This document shows, piece by piece, positions 1-8,522 of a stretch of 64,000 bases of DNA (position 1 is its first letter; each line of letters starts with the position of its first letter). Origin of the DNA: Candidatus Parabeggiatoa sp. HSG14 (GTDB taxonomy: Bacteria > Pseudomonadota > Gammaproteobacteria > Beggiatoales > Beggiatoaceae); assembly GCA_030378085.1 (NCBI GenBank), contig JAUCGK010000002.1, positions 1-64,000 of the forward strand, read 5' to 3'. The notes below the pieces were generated by a model that saw only the letters and a program-made list of their open reading frames with translations, made no database searches and was not told the DNA's origin. The position numbers and the translations under genes were made by a program.

Positions 1-250
1 CTTTTTGGTATGGATAGTGGGTATTCATTTAAATGTTTTGAAAAATCGTTCATTATTTTATTCTCGAAAAACATTTCTTTTATATTTTTTTAGATAAAAA
101 TGATTTAACAAATAAAAATGACTTGTTCTTGCTAAAAATATTTGTTAAGCTACTGCCCACTCTCTAAATAGATTCTTATTAATGAGTGTGTTTATGAGTT
201 GTTACTTAATATAAGTGTCAATAAAAAATTCCCTAACCTTAATATATTAT

Positions 251-307
251 GTTGATTGGAGTTGATTGGAGTACAAAGCTTCAGCTTTGTCAGGCTTTAT
301 ACTCCAA
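251..307. repeat. Palindromic repeat upstream of the first secreted-protein gene
   Basis: A tandem GTTGATTGGA motif leads into an imperfect hairpin with arms TTGGAGTA and TACTCCAA around AAAGCTTCAGCTTT. Related hairpins of the TTGGAGTCCAAAGC type recur near 10730, 35530 and 42715. No gene is visible in the first 417 bases. Confidence 0.5.
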
Positions 308-345
308 CAAATTAAGGGAGCTTGTACATTATTGTCACTCACCAG

Positions 346-377
346 TTTTCAACTTTAAAAAAACATGCTCTTATAAT
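346..377 (+). promoter_or_regulatory. Candidate sigma-70 promoter for the secreted-protein pair
   Basis: A perfect TATAAT lies at 372-377, with only a weak -35 (TTCAAC-like, about 348-353). The start codon at 418 follows about 40 bases later, and AAGGAG at 401-406 serves as ribosome binding site. The prediction rests on the -10 box. Confidence 0.4.
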
Positions 378-417
378 GAAAATTCCATTTAACCATTTTT
401 AAGGAGATAAATCTCTC

Positions 418-1902
418 ATGCGTAATCAAAAACTCCTTGCAACCGCAATTGCCGCTGCGCTTTCGCTGACGGTGAGTACTACTGCAATGGCAGGCACCTT
501 CAATTTGACAAATTCAGCGGGTGCTCTTCTTGACAGCACTAACGGTTATCCGAGTGGATATCCCATTTATGCTGTTGAACTGATGAATGAAAGTAGTCAA
601 GACTTGACTTACAATTACAGGGCTCGATATATCCTAGCGGAAAAACTTGTTTCTCCTATTAAAGTGACTTACACCTTGAGTTCAGGTGGGTGGAGAGATA
701 ATCTTCACAGTGGTGTATTAACTCTTCAGAAGGCAGACGGAAGTCTCATTACTAATACGCCCAATATTGCCGTTTCAATCACCGATAAAGGGTTGATGGA
801 CGAAAACAGCGTTACTTTCAATATTGAAGTTGGAGATGAGCTTGCCACAAATTCTATCGTAGCAGGTGAAGTGTTAGATTTCCAATTCAAAATCGGAGAT
901 GCTACCGTCTTAGCAGACTCTGGTTCCCAAATCAAGCTAGATGTAGAAATACAATTGGGAGCCAATCCTGCACTTAAACCCGATACAGCAGAAAGCATGA
1001 CAGTTGCGTCCTCAGGGCGTGGCGTGAATATTCGGGTGAATGCGAATGATGCCACAGGTATTGCTATTGATGTCGCACAAGGAGGAACTAACTTTGTGGG
1101 AGGAATAACACCAACCATGATTAGTTTAGGTGATCTCGAATTCACTAATCCAAGCCCACAGCTTTATGAAGCAGATGGCGAAAGTGCTTATTCTTTTGAT
1201 ACTAGCTCTGTTGCTGGTTCTTTAACCATTGAGAATGGTATTTTTTCTGCATCGTCCCCCAATACAGAGAATGTTTTTATTGATATTGATGGCAATAACA
1301 CTATAAGTACCCCTGATATTCGAGCCACTTCTCTTACTACCGATCAAGCAGTATTTAACATGGATAAAAATGACACAGCTGCTATTTTTAATCCATCTGG
1401 GAAGAACATTATTGTTGTGGCTGATGGTACAAATCCTATTGATGATTTGCCTGACGCGCCACTGGCGACCTTGACAATGAAGTTTCAAAAAGAGTCCACC
1501 ATACAAGGCAAATTGCTCCACGTCAAGCAAAATGGAACAGTATGCACATTGTATAATGTGCCAAGTAGCGCAGCAACCGATGCGGTGTCAATAAAAATCA
1601 CCAATAAAGGTATCCAGGCGGGTATCGTTCGAGGCAGATTGGTAGCACTGGATGGTACCCACATCATGGAATCCACCATTTTAATTGAAAGCTTAGCTCC
1701 TAACCAGACATTTCGTTTAAGCGCGACTGATTTGGAAGATATCCAAGAAACAGCGACGGGTACCAGAGGTTGGTCTGGGCGTGCGGTATTGGATATTGGT
1801 GCTGATTTGAAGAAAATGGAAGTTTATGGATTGCTGCGTAACAAGCTAGGTGGCCCATTGATGAATTTGAGTACCGGTGGTAGCGGTAATGGTTGCGATT
1901 AA
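418..1902 (+). CDS. Secreted protein of unknown function, paralogue of the next gene
   Basis: A 494-residue protein starting at ATG 418 behind AAGGAG. It opens with a typical Sec signal peptide: basic MRNQK, a hydrophobic core, and a cleavage site after AMA near residue 25. The rest is Thr/Ser/Asn/Gly-rich and predicted to be beta-rich, with no membrane helix. I do not recognise a named family. The last ~130 residues align by eye with the end of the downstream protein: a Cys in GTVC, the stretch YNVPSSAATDA, a GWSGRAVLD segment, LLRNKLGGPLMNLS and a Cys near the C-terminus. The next gene follows after 55 bases, so they are probably co-transcribed. It could be a sheath, matrix or fimbria-like surface component, but nothing in the sequence proves that. 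Confidence 0.75.
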   Translation: MRNQKLLATAIAAALSLTVSTTAMAGTFNLTNSAGALLDSTNGYPSGYPIYAVELMNESSQDLTYNYRARYILAEKLVSPIKVTYTLSSGGWRDNLHSGVLTLQKADGSLITNTPNIAVSITDKGLMDENSVTFNIEVGDELATNSIVAGEVLDFQFKIGDATVLADSGSQIKLDVEIQLGANPALKPDTAESMTVASSGRGVNIRVNANDATGIAIDVAQGGTNFVGGITPTMISLGDLEFTNPSPQLYEADGESAYSFDTSSVAGSLTIENGIFSASSPNTENVFIDIDGNNTISTPDIRATSLTTDQAVFNMDKNDTAAIFNPSGKNIIVVADGTNPIDDLPDAPLATLTMKFQKESTIQGKLLHVKQNGTVCTLYNVPSSAATDAVSIKITNKGIQAGIVRGRLVALDGTHIMESTILIESLAPNQTFRLSATDLEDIQETATGTRGWSGRAVLDIGADLKKMEVYGLLRNKLGGPLMNLSTGGSGNGCD

Positions 1903-1957
1903 GTTGACAAGTTCCAATGTATTTTGGTTTAACAAGTTTTGAAAGGAGTGAATACAA

Positions 1958-4450
1958 ATGCATAACAAGATTTTAGCAGGTGCGATAGTCACCGCGTTAT
2001 CCCTACATGCTGGCGTTACCAACGCAGCAGTGATATTAGGTGCCACTTTTGAAAATGCCACTGAAGGGGCTGGATTAACCGAATCTACAACAACTGCTGG
2101 CGAGTATACACCGGATCCGCTATTTGATTTTGCAGCTACCGATAAGGTTGTAAGAATGCCAAAGAGTGGTATAGGTGGTTTGACCTATGCAACTGAACTG
2201 TTTGGAACAAATTCGGCAGCACGCACCTTACCTAGTGATGATTATGCAGCTGCTGTTTATACTGTTGATGGTGAGATAGATACCTCTTTTGAGCTGACTT
2301 ATACCTTGTCAAACGGTGCTGCTTTTTCTGAGACTCCCAGAATTGGTATTCAAGATAGTGGTGGTGGTGCTTTTGGTGACAGTGGTGATACCGTTCATAC
2401 GCTCGGTTCTGAAAAAGGTCAACTTGATGCTAATGCCGTTACACTTTATATGCGTGATACGTCAAGCAGTGCGCTGGTAATTGGTGACAAAATTGTTATT
2501 GGTAGTCTTGATGGTTCCTCAATATCCTATGTGGCTAATACTGCCTCTTCAGACCATGCATTAAGCGGTGTGTTTCAAGTAAATGCTATTGATGGAAATT
2601 ATAGTAGTAATGGATTGGCAAGTGCAGTTTCTGATAATATTGATGTTTATGTAGCAACTCAACCGACCGCAAATTTAACACAAGGAAATCTTTCTGTGGT
2701 TGCGGCAGACGGTCTGTCATTCAACACAACAGCTTGTATGGCTGCTTCAATAAGTGCAGGAGACTGGATAAATTTTCAAAAAGATACTGCTACATGTGGA
2801 GCTGTAAAGGTTAGCTCAGTTGCAGACAACCCTGCCAATAGCATTATTCAAGTGGGTGCTAACATTACTGAAAAATGCGGTGATTTAACCGAACCTCAAC
2901 CGCTTGCTGTTGTTAGCTTCACTGACTATTCAACAATTTACGCGCCTTCGACATATGCAGAAGGGGCTAACGAAATATTAACTGCTGCAAATTTGACAGG
3001 TGCTTCAGTTGAGAAAGACTCTGCTCTTAAATTTGGCGGATCAGATGCGGATACTGCCACTAATCCTTCTGCAGTTTTGACAGCAAATCAAACAAGCGCC
3101 AATATTGTGCTTTTATCAGGATTAAACGGTGAGCTTACGCACGGTGATACCGTCTGGAATTCAGCAGCGACTGCTGGTGGTAACTGGGCAGGGTCACCAG
3201 CAACCAGCACCAGTCCGATAATCGCTACTAAGACGAATTCTGCGGGTATGCCGTCCGCTACCTTCGTAGTAGAAGCGAGTAAAGATAAATTGGTGACCGG
3301 TGACAGGATAATATTGTTGTATAAGCTAAACAATGCTGACAAATTGGCCGCTGCGGGCGAGTCTATTCAAATGACCGTCAAGTTGGAAAAACCACTCAGC
3401 GCGGGCGGTGGATCAGTTCATCCAAGTCGTTCCATCACAATTGCCAATGGCAAAAATGCCATAGAAGGCACAATGAAGCCAATTTCTACAGGTGTTGCCA
3501 AAATTTCTGTCAGTTCAGGTGAATTGGAATTAAGTGGAACCGCCGGGTTCACCGACACAGACTCACCTTATGTCACTAATACAATAGCACAGATTGGGGC
3601 CATTAATTTTACTTCACCAAATGTAAATCCGACCCCTACGCTACCGAATGGTGTTTTAACTTCGGATGGTAAATCGTTATTTACCCTCAACAATCCTGAT
3701 AATACTACTGACACCAATTTGAAAGGTTCAACGTTGGTAGTTGGAACGACTGATGCACAGGGTCAATTCCAAGCATCAACTGGGACACCTGGCAGAGTGT
3801 TTGTCAATCTGAAAGGTTTAAATCAAATTGTGGATTCCACAAGTGTAAGTAATGAGTTTATAGCAACGTGGGATTTAGATGCCGCTTTACCTAATATAGT
3901 ACAAGAAGCGGACGGAAAATCCACAATTCGTTTCCAAGTAGATGGTAAAACCAAAATCAACACAGTGGAAAATGATCCAGTTGCCAAACTTGAAATCAAA
4001 TATGAGAATACCAAGAACAGGCCATTAGTGCTGGAATCTCCGTTACGCAAGTTGGTGAAAGATGGCACAACATGTTGGGTGTATAACATACCTGGTTCAG
4101 CAGCTTCAGATGCCATGGCTTTACGTTTCACTAATGACTCCACTGTCGTAGGCGGGTTCGTATGTGATCTCTATGATAAAGAAGGTGCAACGTTGTTTGA
4201 AGCACAACCATTGTCTTGGGGTGTTAATGATCCCAAGGATACTGAACTTCAGCCTGGTGAAACAGTACGTGTGAGTGCAGCAGATGTTGAAGCCATAGCA
4301 GGGGCAACATGGGCAGGGCGTGCAATAATGAAATGTACCACAACTTTGCCAAATATGGAAATGATGTTATTACTACGTGATAAATCACCAGGTGCGCCGC
4401 TTACCAACATTAGTGTTGGTGCTTCTGGTGTCAGTTGTGGTGAAGATTAA
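1958..4450 (+). CDS. Large secreted protein of unknown function, paralogue of the preceding gene
   Basis: An 830-residue protein starting at ATG 1958 with AAGGAG nine bases upstream. A signal peptide (MHNKILAGAIVTALSLHAG, cleavage near NAA) precedes a long Thr/Ser/Gly/Asn-rich exported region. The C-terminal ~140 residues correspond to those of the upstream gene: Cys in GTTC, YNIPGSAASDA, TWAGRAIM, LLRDKSPGAPLTNIS, and Cys near the end. The two N-terminal regions share much less, so the C-terminal domain is the common module, possibly for anchoring, export or assembly. No sortase, autotransporter or cohesin motif is apparent. A good terminator lies 130 bases downstream. Function unknown. Confidence 0.75.
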   Translation: MHNKILAGAIVTALSLHAGVTNAAVILGATFENATEGAGLTESTTTAGEYTPDPLFDFAATDKVVRMPKSGIGGLTYATELFGTNSAARTLPSDDYAAAVYTVDGEIDTSFELTYTLSNGAAFSETPRIGIQDSGGGAFGDSGDTVHTLGSEKGQLDANAVTLYMRDTSSSALVIGDKIVIGSLDGSSISYVANTASSDHALSGVFQVNAIDGNYSSNGLASAVSDNIDVYVATQPTANLTQGNLSVVAADGLSFNTTACMAASISAGDWINFQKDTATCGAVKVSSVADNPANSIIQVGANITEKCGDLTEPQPLAVVSFTDYSTIYAPSTYAEGANEILTAANLTGASVEKDSALKFGGSDADTATNPSAVLTANQTSANIVLLSGLNGELTHGDTVWNSAATAGGNWAGSPATSTSPIIATKTNSAGMPSATFVVEASKDKLVTGDRIILLYKLNNADKLAAAGESIQMTVKLEKPLSAGGGSVHPSRSITIANGKNAIEGTMKPISTGVAKISVSSGELELSGTAGFTDTDSPYVTNTIAQIGAINFTSPNVNPTPTLPNGVLTSDGKSLFTLNNPDNTTDTNLKGSTLVVGTTDAQGQFQASTGTPGRVFVNLKGLNQIVDSTSVSNEFIATWDLDAALPNIVQEADGKSTIRFQVDGKTKINTVENDPVAKLEIKYENTKNRPLVLESPLRKLVKDGTTCWVYNIPGSAASDAMALRFTNDSTVVGGFVCDLYDKEGATLFEAQPLSWGVNDPKDTELQPGETVRVSAADVEAIAGATWAGRAIMKCTTTLPNMEMMLLLRDKSPGAPLTNISVGASGVSCGED

Positions 4451-4475
4451 GTTTGTGTGATTAGAACTTAAACTT

Positions 4476-4558
4476 CTCGTTCCAACGCTGGTGTGTACTT
4501 CTCGTTCCAACGCTCCCGCGTTGGAATGCCTACCGTAACGCTCCAGCGTTACTCCTTA
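4476..4558. repeat. REP-like palindromes (GTTCCAACGCT / AACGCTCCAGCGTT family)
   Basis: Two adjoining palindromes, one around CGTTCCAACGCTCCCGCGTTGG and one around TAACGCTCCAGCGTTA. The same two-part arrangement, in reverse orientation, recurs at about 24679, 29451, 32609, 41048 and 48057. It is the commonest intergenic repeat here. Confidence 0.75.
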
Positions 4559-4578
4559 TAAAAAAATTAAGGATGATT

Positions 4579-4614
4579 AAAAAGGGTGGCCCTTAGGGGT
4601 TGCCCTTTTTTTTT
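4579..4614 (+). terminator. Rho-independent terminator after the secreted-protein pair
   Basis: The stem AAAAAGGGTGGCCC / GGGTTGCCCTTTTT (with internal mismatches) and loop TTAG run into nine T residues. It lies about 130 bases after the stop of the second secreted-protein gene and points the same way. Confidence 0.75.
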
Positions 4615-4639
4615 GTAACTTGCAAATGGTCAAAGTCAA

Positions 4640-4855
4640 AACCAGACCTGGCAGGTGAAAACCTGCCAGGTCAAAACCTACGTCAAGTCAAAATCAAGTG
4701 TGCCCCTGCCAGGTTTGGTTTTAACCTGGCAGTTCTGGTTTTAAACACGTTCCTTAAAATTTGTTGTTTCTGGAATGAGGTACGATTTCCCGAAACCCAA
4801 ACGTTACTTGAGTTTCGGGAAATCCGCTACGCTCCATTCCCGAAACAACCATTAA
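4640..4855. repeat. Cluster of palindromic repeats between secreted-protein genes and aminotransferase
   Basis: Contains ACCTGGCAGGT / ACCTGCCAGGT palindromes (about 4645-4735) and a TTTCGGGAAAT...ATTCCCGAAA repeat (about 4746-4850). The second recurs at about 62828-62930. The open frame across this stretch is made of repeats and has no plausible protein character. Confidence 0.65.
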
Positions 4856-4901
4856 ATTATTGTAATAATAAATTAAGATTAATTAACTCCCAATTGACAA
4901 C

Positions 4902-6011
4902 ATGATTCCTATACTTATACCCGATTTACCTATTACTGAACAATTGTTACCTTGGTTGCAACGTATTGATAAAGCTAGATGGTATAGCAATTTTGGTCCT
5001 TTAATTCAAGAATTTGAGTCTCAATTAATTTCAACATTTTTTTCAAAACAATCAACTTTTTTAACCACTGTTAGTTCTGGCACCACAGCATTGGAACTCG
5101 CATTATCAGTACTTAACCTTTCCCCTGGTCGTTATGCATTAACACCCGCATTAACTTTTCCAGCAACAGCCATTGCTATCAAACAAGCAGGGTTATCTCC
5201 CATTTTCACCGATATTGATCCACATACATGGTTGTTAACACCAGAAATTGCATATCAAGTACTTAAAAAAAAATCGTTCGATGTGGTTATTCCTGTAGCA
5301 ACTTTTGGTTGTCCCCAACCTGTGGAACAATGGGATAAATTTAGTGAAGAAACAGGGATTCCTGTTTTAATAGATGCGGCAGCTGCGATTGGTCATCAAG
5401 CAATTGGACAATATTGCATAACAACATTTAGTTTCCACGCAACAAAACCTTTTGGTATTGGTGAAGGGGGATTAGTGGTAGCAAAATCAGCAGATTTTAT
5501 TAAAAAAGTCAGAAAACTGAGTAACTTTGGTTTTGAAGAGGGTATAATTACTCAATATGGTAGCAACGCTAAATTAAGTGAATACCATGCTGCAGTGGGT
5601 TTAGCCCAATTAAAACGATGGCCTCAAATCATAAAACACCGTCAACAAATTTGGCAGATTTATCAACAACATTTCAATAAGATACAAAATAAAATTCATT
5701 TGCAACAAACACCACAAGGATTTATTCCAACAATTTTATCTGTTAAAATAAATAAATTAAAAAAAGATAGAATATTGTCAACAATTAACTATTTGACTCA
5801 TCAAGGTATTGAAACACGGCGTTGGTATTGTCCCCCTTTAACAGAACACCCAGCATTTGAAGGTATGCCACAAATCGCACCCAATGGCAATCACCTATTA
5901 AAAGTGACGGAAGAATTATCGCATTGTTTATTGGGCTTGCCTTTTCATACCTCCCTTAACGAAGAACAAATTGCTTATATTTGTTCTATACTGAAGAGTA
6001 CAACGAATTAA
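4902..6011 (+). CDS. DegT/DnrJ/EryC1/StrS-family PLP aminotransferase
   Basis: A 369-residue protein, full length for the family, whose members use pyridoxal phosphate to aminate keto-sugars or related substrates in surface-glycan, nucleotide-sugar or antibiotic-sugar pathways. Visible motifs are the SSGTTALELAL cofactor-binding segment (near residue 60), PALTFPATAIAI, the VLIDAAAAIGH aspartate (near 157), and FHATKPFGIGEGG with the Schiff-base lysine near residue 181. NAKLSEYHAAVGLAQL follows, as is typical. ATG 4902 has no obvious Shine-Dalgarno sequence. No other sugar gene adjoins; the nearest possible partner is the glycosyltransferase at 8523. The substrate cannot be told from sequence alone. 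Confidence 0.85.
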   Translation: MIPILIPDLPITEQLLPWLQRIDKARWYSNFGPLIQEFESQLISTFFSKQSTFLTTVSSGTTALELALSVLNLSPGRYALTPALTFPATAIAIKQAGLSPIFTDIDPHTWLLTPEIAYQVLKKKSFDVVIPVATFGCPQPVEQWDKFSEETGIPVLIDAAAAIGHQAIGQYCITTFSFHATKPFGIGEGGLVVAKSADFIKKVRKLSNFGFEEGIITQYGSNAKLSEYHAAVGLAQLKRWPQIIKHRQQIWQIYQQHFNKIQNKIHLQQTPQGFIPTILSVKINKLKKDRILSTINYLTHQGIETRRWYCPPLTEHPAFEGMPQIAPNGNHLLKVTEELSHCLLGLPFHTSLNEEQIAYICSILKSTTN

Positions 6012-6065
6012 AAAAACAACAACGAATTTTTTCTATAGACTTTCAGATTCCATTCGTGAGTATTT

Positions 6066-6362
6066 ATCGTTCCCAAGTTTTACTTCAATGCCATTAACTC
6101 AAGCCTTGGAGTTCCAACCTTTAGGTTTGGAAGTCTTTTATTTTAATTTGAATCAGCCAAACCTGAAGGTTTGGACTCCAACAAATTTTCCTTAACTCAA
6201 TGCCATTGAGTTAAGCCTTGGAGTTCCAACCTTTAGGTTTGGAAGTCTTTATTTGAATCAGCCAAACCCTTACGGTTTGGACTCCAACAAACAAACCTGA
6301 AGGTTTGGACTCCAACAAATTTTCCTTAACTCAATGGCATTGAAGTAAAACTTGGGAACGAT
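6066..6362. repeat. Long inverted-repeat element with TTGGAGTTCCAACC-type inner repeats
   Basis: The ends ATCGTTCCCAAGTTTTACTT and AAGTAAAACTTGGGAACGAT are near-perfect inverted repeats. They extend inward through CAATGCCATT / AATGGCATTG. The interior carries several copies of a TTGGAGTTCCAACC / GGTTTGGACTCCAA unit. It fills the gap between the aminotransferase and the antitoxin gene; no gene is visible in it. Shortened versions of the terminal hairpin occur at about 60568 and 62752. Confidence 0.7.
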
Positions 6363-6404
6363 GGAATAATTTAGCCCACCAGTACTTTGATAGAGGTAAT
6401 ACTT

Positions 6405-6647
6405 ATGATACTAAAAAAAGTAGAAGAAACGGTTCGTCAAGATGTTATTCTAGCAAACAACCCATCTAAGCGTGTGACTATTTCCATTTCGTTGGAAATT
6501 GCACAATTATTAACGCAAATTTCTGAAGATCAATTAAAGACAATTTTAGGAAAAATCGCGGTTTATGAAAAACATCGAAAACATAAAAAAAGCCAAGGGA
6601 CAGGTCATTCTGTTCAAACTTTACGACAAATTCGTCAAGAGGAATAA
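6405..6647 (+). CDS. Putative antitoxin of a PIN-type toxin-antitoxin pair
   Basis: An 80-residue protein read from ATG 6405, preceded by GAGGT at 6393-6397; the in-frame TTG at 6387 would place the ribosome binding site inside the gene. It is small and charged, with no recognisable DNA-binding fold by eye. The segment NPSKRVTISISLEIAQLLTQ and a basic Lys/His-rich middle are noticeable. The stop is two bases before the PIN gene, the usual tight antitoxin-toxin order, so the antitoxin role is inferred from position. Confidence 0.6.
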   Translation: MILKKVEETVRQDVILANNPSKRVTISISLEIAQLLTQISEDQLKTILGKIAVYEKHRKHKKSQGTGHSVQTLRQIRQEE

Positions 6648-6649
6648 CT

Positions 6650-7120
6650 ATGAAGAAAAAAATTATAGTTGATACCTCAGTAACAGTTAAATTGTTTTTA
6701 GAAGAAGAAGGCTCTGATTTAGCGGATAAGGTTTTTGAACAGGCGAAAAACGGAGAGATTTTGCTATTTGCACCAACAATCACCTCTTATGAGGTACTTA
6801 ATACCTTGGTAAAAGAAAATATTCCGAATGATGAAATACAAGAACATCTTCTGATGTTAAAAGATTATATGGAAGCCAAAATTCTTAATCTGGTTGATTA
6901 TTCTGAAACCTTGGCTTTAAAAACTTTAGAAATTGCCACAACGGATACTAAAGGAAAGGGGCATATTTCATCGTATGATGCTACATTTCATGCGTTGGCA
7001 ATACTTCAACAAGGTATTTTTTTGACGGCTGATAAAAAGCATTACGAAAAAACTAAGGATATTATTGGCTTTATTTTGCTTTTGGATAATTTTTTTGAAA
7101 AAATAGGACTTACGCATTGA
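6650..7120 (+). CDS. PIN-domain ribonuclease toxin, VapC-like
   Basis: A 156-residue PIN-domain protein. The acidic metal-binding residues are present: D8 in IIVDTS, E48 in SYEVLN, D110 in SYDATFHALA and D128 in LTADKKHYEK. VapC-type toxins cleave tRNA or other RNA when released from their antitoxin. The gene starts two bases after its presumed antitoxin. The last four residues (GLTH) and the stop codon lie inside the left terminal repeat of the miniature element at 7106. If the element and one TA copy are removed, the frame ends FFEKIW-stop, so the insertion changed only the tail. Confidence 0.85.
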   Translation: MKKKIIVDTSVTVKLFLEEEGSDLADKVFEQAKNGEILLFAPTITSYEVLNTLVKENIPNDEIQEHLLMLKDYMEAKILNLVDYSETLALKTLEIATTDTKGKGHISSYDATFHALAILQQGIFLTADKKHYEKTKDIIGFILLLDNFFEKIGLTH

Positions 7121-7339
7121 CAAACCAAAAAAATGTGTTCTCACTTGAAATATAATGGTTTTAAAAATATTTCGCTCAAAGTATGAAAATGATCCAAAAC
7201 CCCATAAATTCATGAAAGCTTCGTTTTATCAGTGTGTAGCTCAAATATTCTTGTAAAAGTGCGTAAGTCCCAAAAAATTAGGAAAGCCTTATTTTATCAG
7301 TGTTCGCCTCAAACACCTAATTTGTCAATGTGTAAGTCC
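7106..7339. mobile_element. MITE with TA target duplication, copy 1
   Basis: This 234-bp element is flanked by TA (7104-7105 and 7340-7341). Its terminal inverted repeats are GGACTTACGCATTGACAAA and, read from the other end, GGACTTACACATTGACAAA. A second copy in opposite orientation lies at 18905-19142. TA duplication is typical of IS630/Tc1-mariner-mobilised elements. No coding capacity. The left end supplies the stop codon of the PIN gene. Confidence 0.85.
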
Positions 7340-7428
7340 TATGGTAAATTAAATTAACCACTCTTACTTATTGATTATTTAACAGGTGTGAAAAAAAAAC
7401 AGACGAACAACATGGGAGACATCAAGCT

Positions 7429-7881
7429 ATGGCTATAACCACCGCATCCAAAATAGCTGATTATTTTCTCTATATTGCTAATGATACCGGCTCATTCTTG
7501 AGTAACCTCAAACTTCAAAAACTGGTCTATTATGCTCAAGCGTGGTATCTGGCACTTTATAACACCCCGCTTTTTGACGAAGAGTTTGAAGCGTGGATAC
7601 ATGGGCCTATTACTACATCATTGTATGAAAAATATAAACCCTTTGGATGGAAACCGATCCTGAAAGAAGTCGAAAAACCAAAACTTCCGGTAGACGTAGA
7701 AAATTTTTTAGAAGAACTTACTCAAGTCTATTTTATCCGCGAGTCACTTGAATTAGAAATGATGATTCATCGTGAAGAACCTTGGATTAAAGCCAGAAAT
7801 GGTGTACCTCTTGATGAACCTTCTCGCGCAATTATTTCTCAACAAGCCATGAAAGAATACTATAAAGCTCGTGTCGCGTAA
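7429..7881 (+). CDS. Panacea-domain (DUF4065/SocA-like) protein, probable antitoxin
   Basis: A 150-residue protein beginning at ATG 7429 with GGGAG ten bases upstream. The N-terminal pattern (KIADYFLYIAND, LSNLKLQKLVYYAQAWYLAL, then FEAWIHGPITTSLYEKYKPFG) is characteristic of the Panacea/DUF4065 family, known as SocA in Caulobacter and GepA in phage-related contexts. In described PanAT modules this domain neutralises many unrelated toxins encoded next to it. The downstream small gene overlaps its end by 11 bases, which fits that arrangement. Family assignment is strong; the antitoxin role here is inference from context. Confidence 0.85.
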   Translation: MAITTASKIADYFLYIANDTGSFLSNLKLQKLVYYAQAWYLALYNTPLFDEEFEAWIHGPITTSLYEKYKPFGWKPILKEVEKPKLPVDVENFLEELTQVYFIRESLELEMMIHREEPWIKARNGVPLDEPSRAIISQQAMKEYYKARVA

Positions 7882-8134
7882 AAGAAAAAAAATTAAAGAA
7901 ATTAATGTTCGAGGTGATCAATATTCGCGGATCAAGCCAACCAAGGTAGAGATACCTATTGGAACCAGTTTTTCTTTTCGGTATTGGTATGAAAAGGACG
8001 AAAAATTTTCAATTCAAAAGGAAGATAAAAAATATTTCCAATCTCTTCTGTACCGTGTACGCGAACTCTCAAAATTGACGGTTCAAGAAATTCGCACTAA
8101 CCATTATACGGGCGCATTCCCATTTTCAGGGTAA
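7871..8134 (+). CDS. Small basic protein, candidate toxin partner of the Panacea protein
   Basis: An 87-residue protein starting at GTG 7871, overlapping the Panacea gene by 11 bases. The N-terminus is strongly basic (SRKRKKIKE), followed by aromatic-rich charged segments (FSFRYWYEKDEKF). I recognise no family. The final residues GAFPFSG and the stop are encoded by the left end of the inserted element at 8110. Joining the flanks at the 8-bp duplication restores a frame ending HYTINTRH-stop, about the same length, so the gene was probably intact before the insertion and may still work. Toxin role is inferred only from PanAT-like gene order. Confidence 0.6.
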   Translation: MSRKRKKIKEINVRGDQYSRIKPTKVEIPIGTSFSFRYWYEKDEKFSIQKEDKKYFQSLLYRVRELSKLTVQEIRTNHYTGAFPFSG

Positions 8135-8490
8135 TTAATGTTACTTCCAATGCTCTAACCCCGATAGGGGTTGAATGTGAATAGCCCCAGGTGAAACCTA
8201 GGGGAAAAAAAACGCTCCAAACCCAACCCCGAAGGGGTTGAATATTAAGAGTCACTGGTGAAACCTGGGGGGACAAAACGGCTCCAACCCCCTTCGGTGT
8301 CCTCATTTTCTTTCAAACGAGATGACATTCAACCCCTATCGGGGTTGGGAGGTTTTTTTGGCTTCCCTCCCCAGGTTTCACCTGGGGCTATTCACATTCA
8401 ACCCCTTCGGGGTTTTCCGTTAGGTTATAAGCGGGAAAATAGAAATGCGTCCACCGTTACATTAATGACCTGGAAAATGGGAATGCGCCC
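8110..8490. mobile_element. 381-bp MITE-like element with 8-bp target duplication
   Basis: CATTATAC flanks the element on both sides (8102-8109 and 8491-8498). Its ends are inverted repeats of about 35 bp that I align with four mismatches; the outer part is GGGCGCATTCCCATTTTC. The interior holds inverted copies of an AACCCCTATCGGGGTT / GTGAAACCTGGGG unit, also seen near 18720-18765. No transposase. It lies between the Panacea pair and the glycosyltransferase, 32 bases before the latter's start, so it could also influence that gene's expression. Confidence 0.88.
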
Positions 8491-8522
8491 CATTATACTA
8501 TCAACACAAGACATTAAATATT

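Noticed and set aside
726..1145. Minus-strand frames inside the secreted-protein and RM genes
   Set aside because: They are antisense shadows of clearly coding genes, without ribosome binding sites or recognisable domains.
4476..4855. Possible CRISPR array
   Set aside because: Repeats are palindromic, irregularly spaced and differ from one another; no cas genes in the window.
4600..4905. 101-residue open frame before the aminotransferase gene
   Set aside because: It consists of CCTGGCAGG and TTTCGGGAAA palindromes and has no protein-like composition or ribosome binding site.
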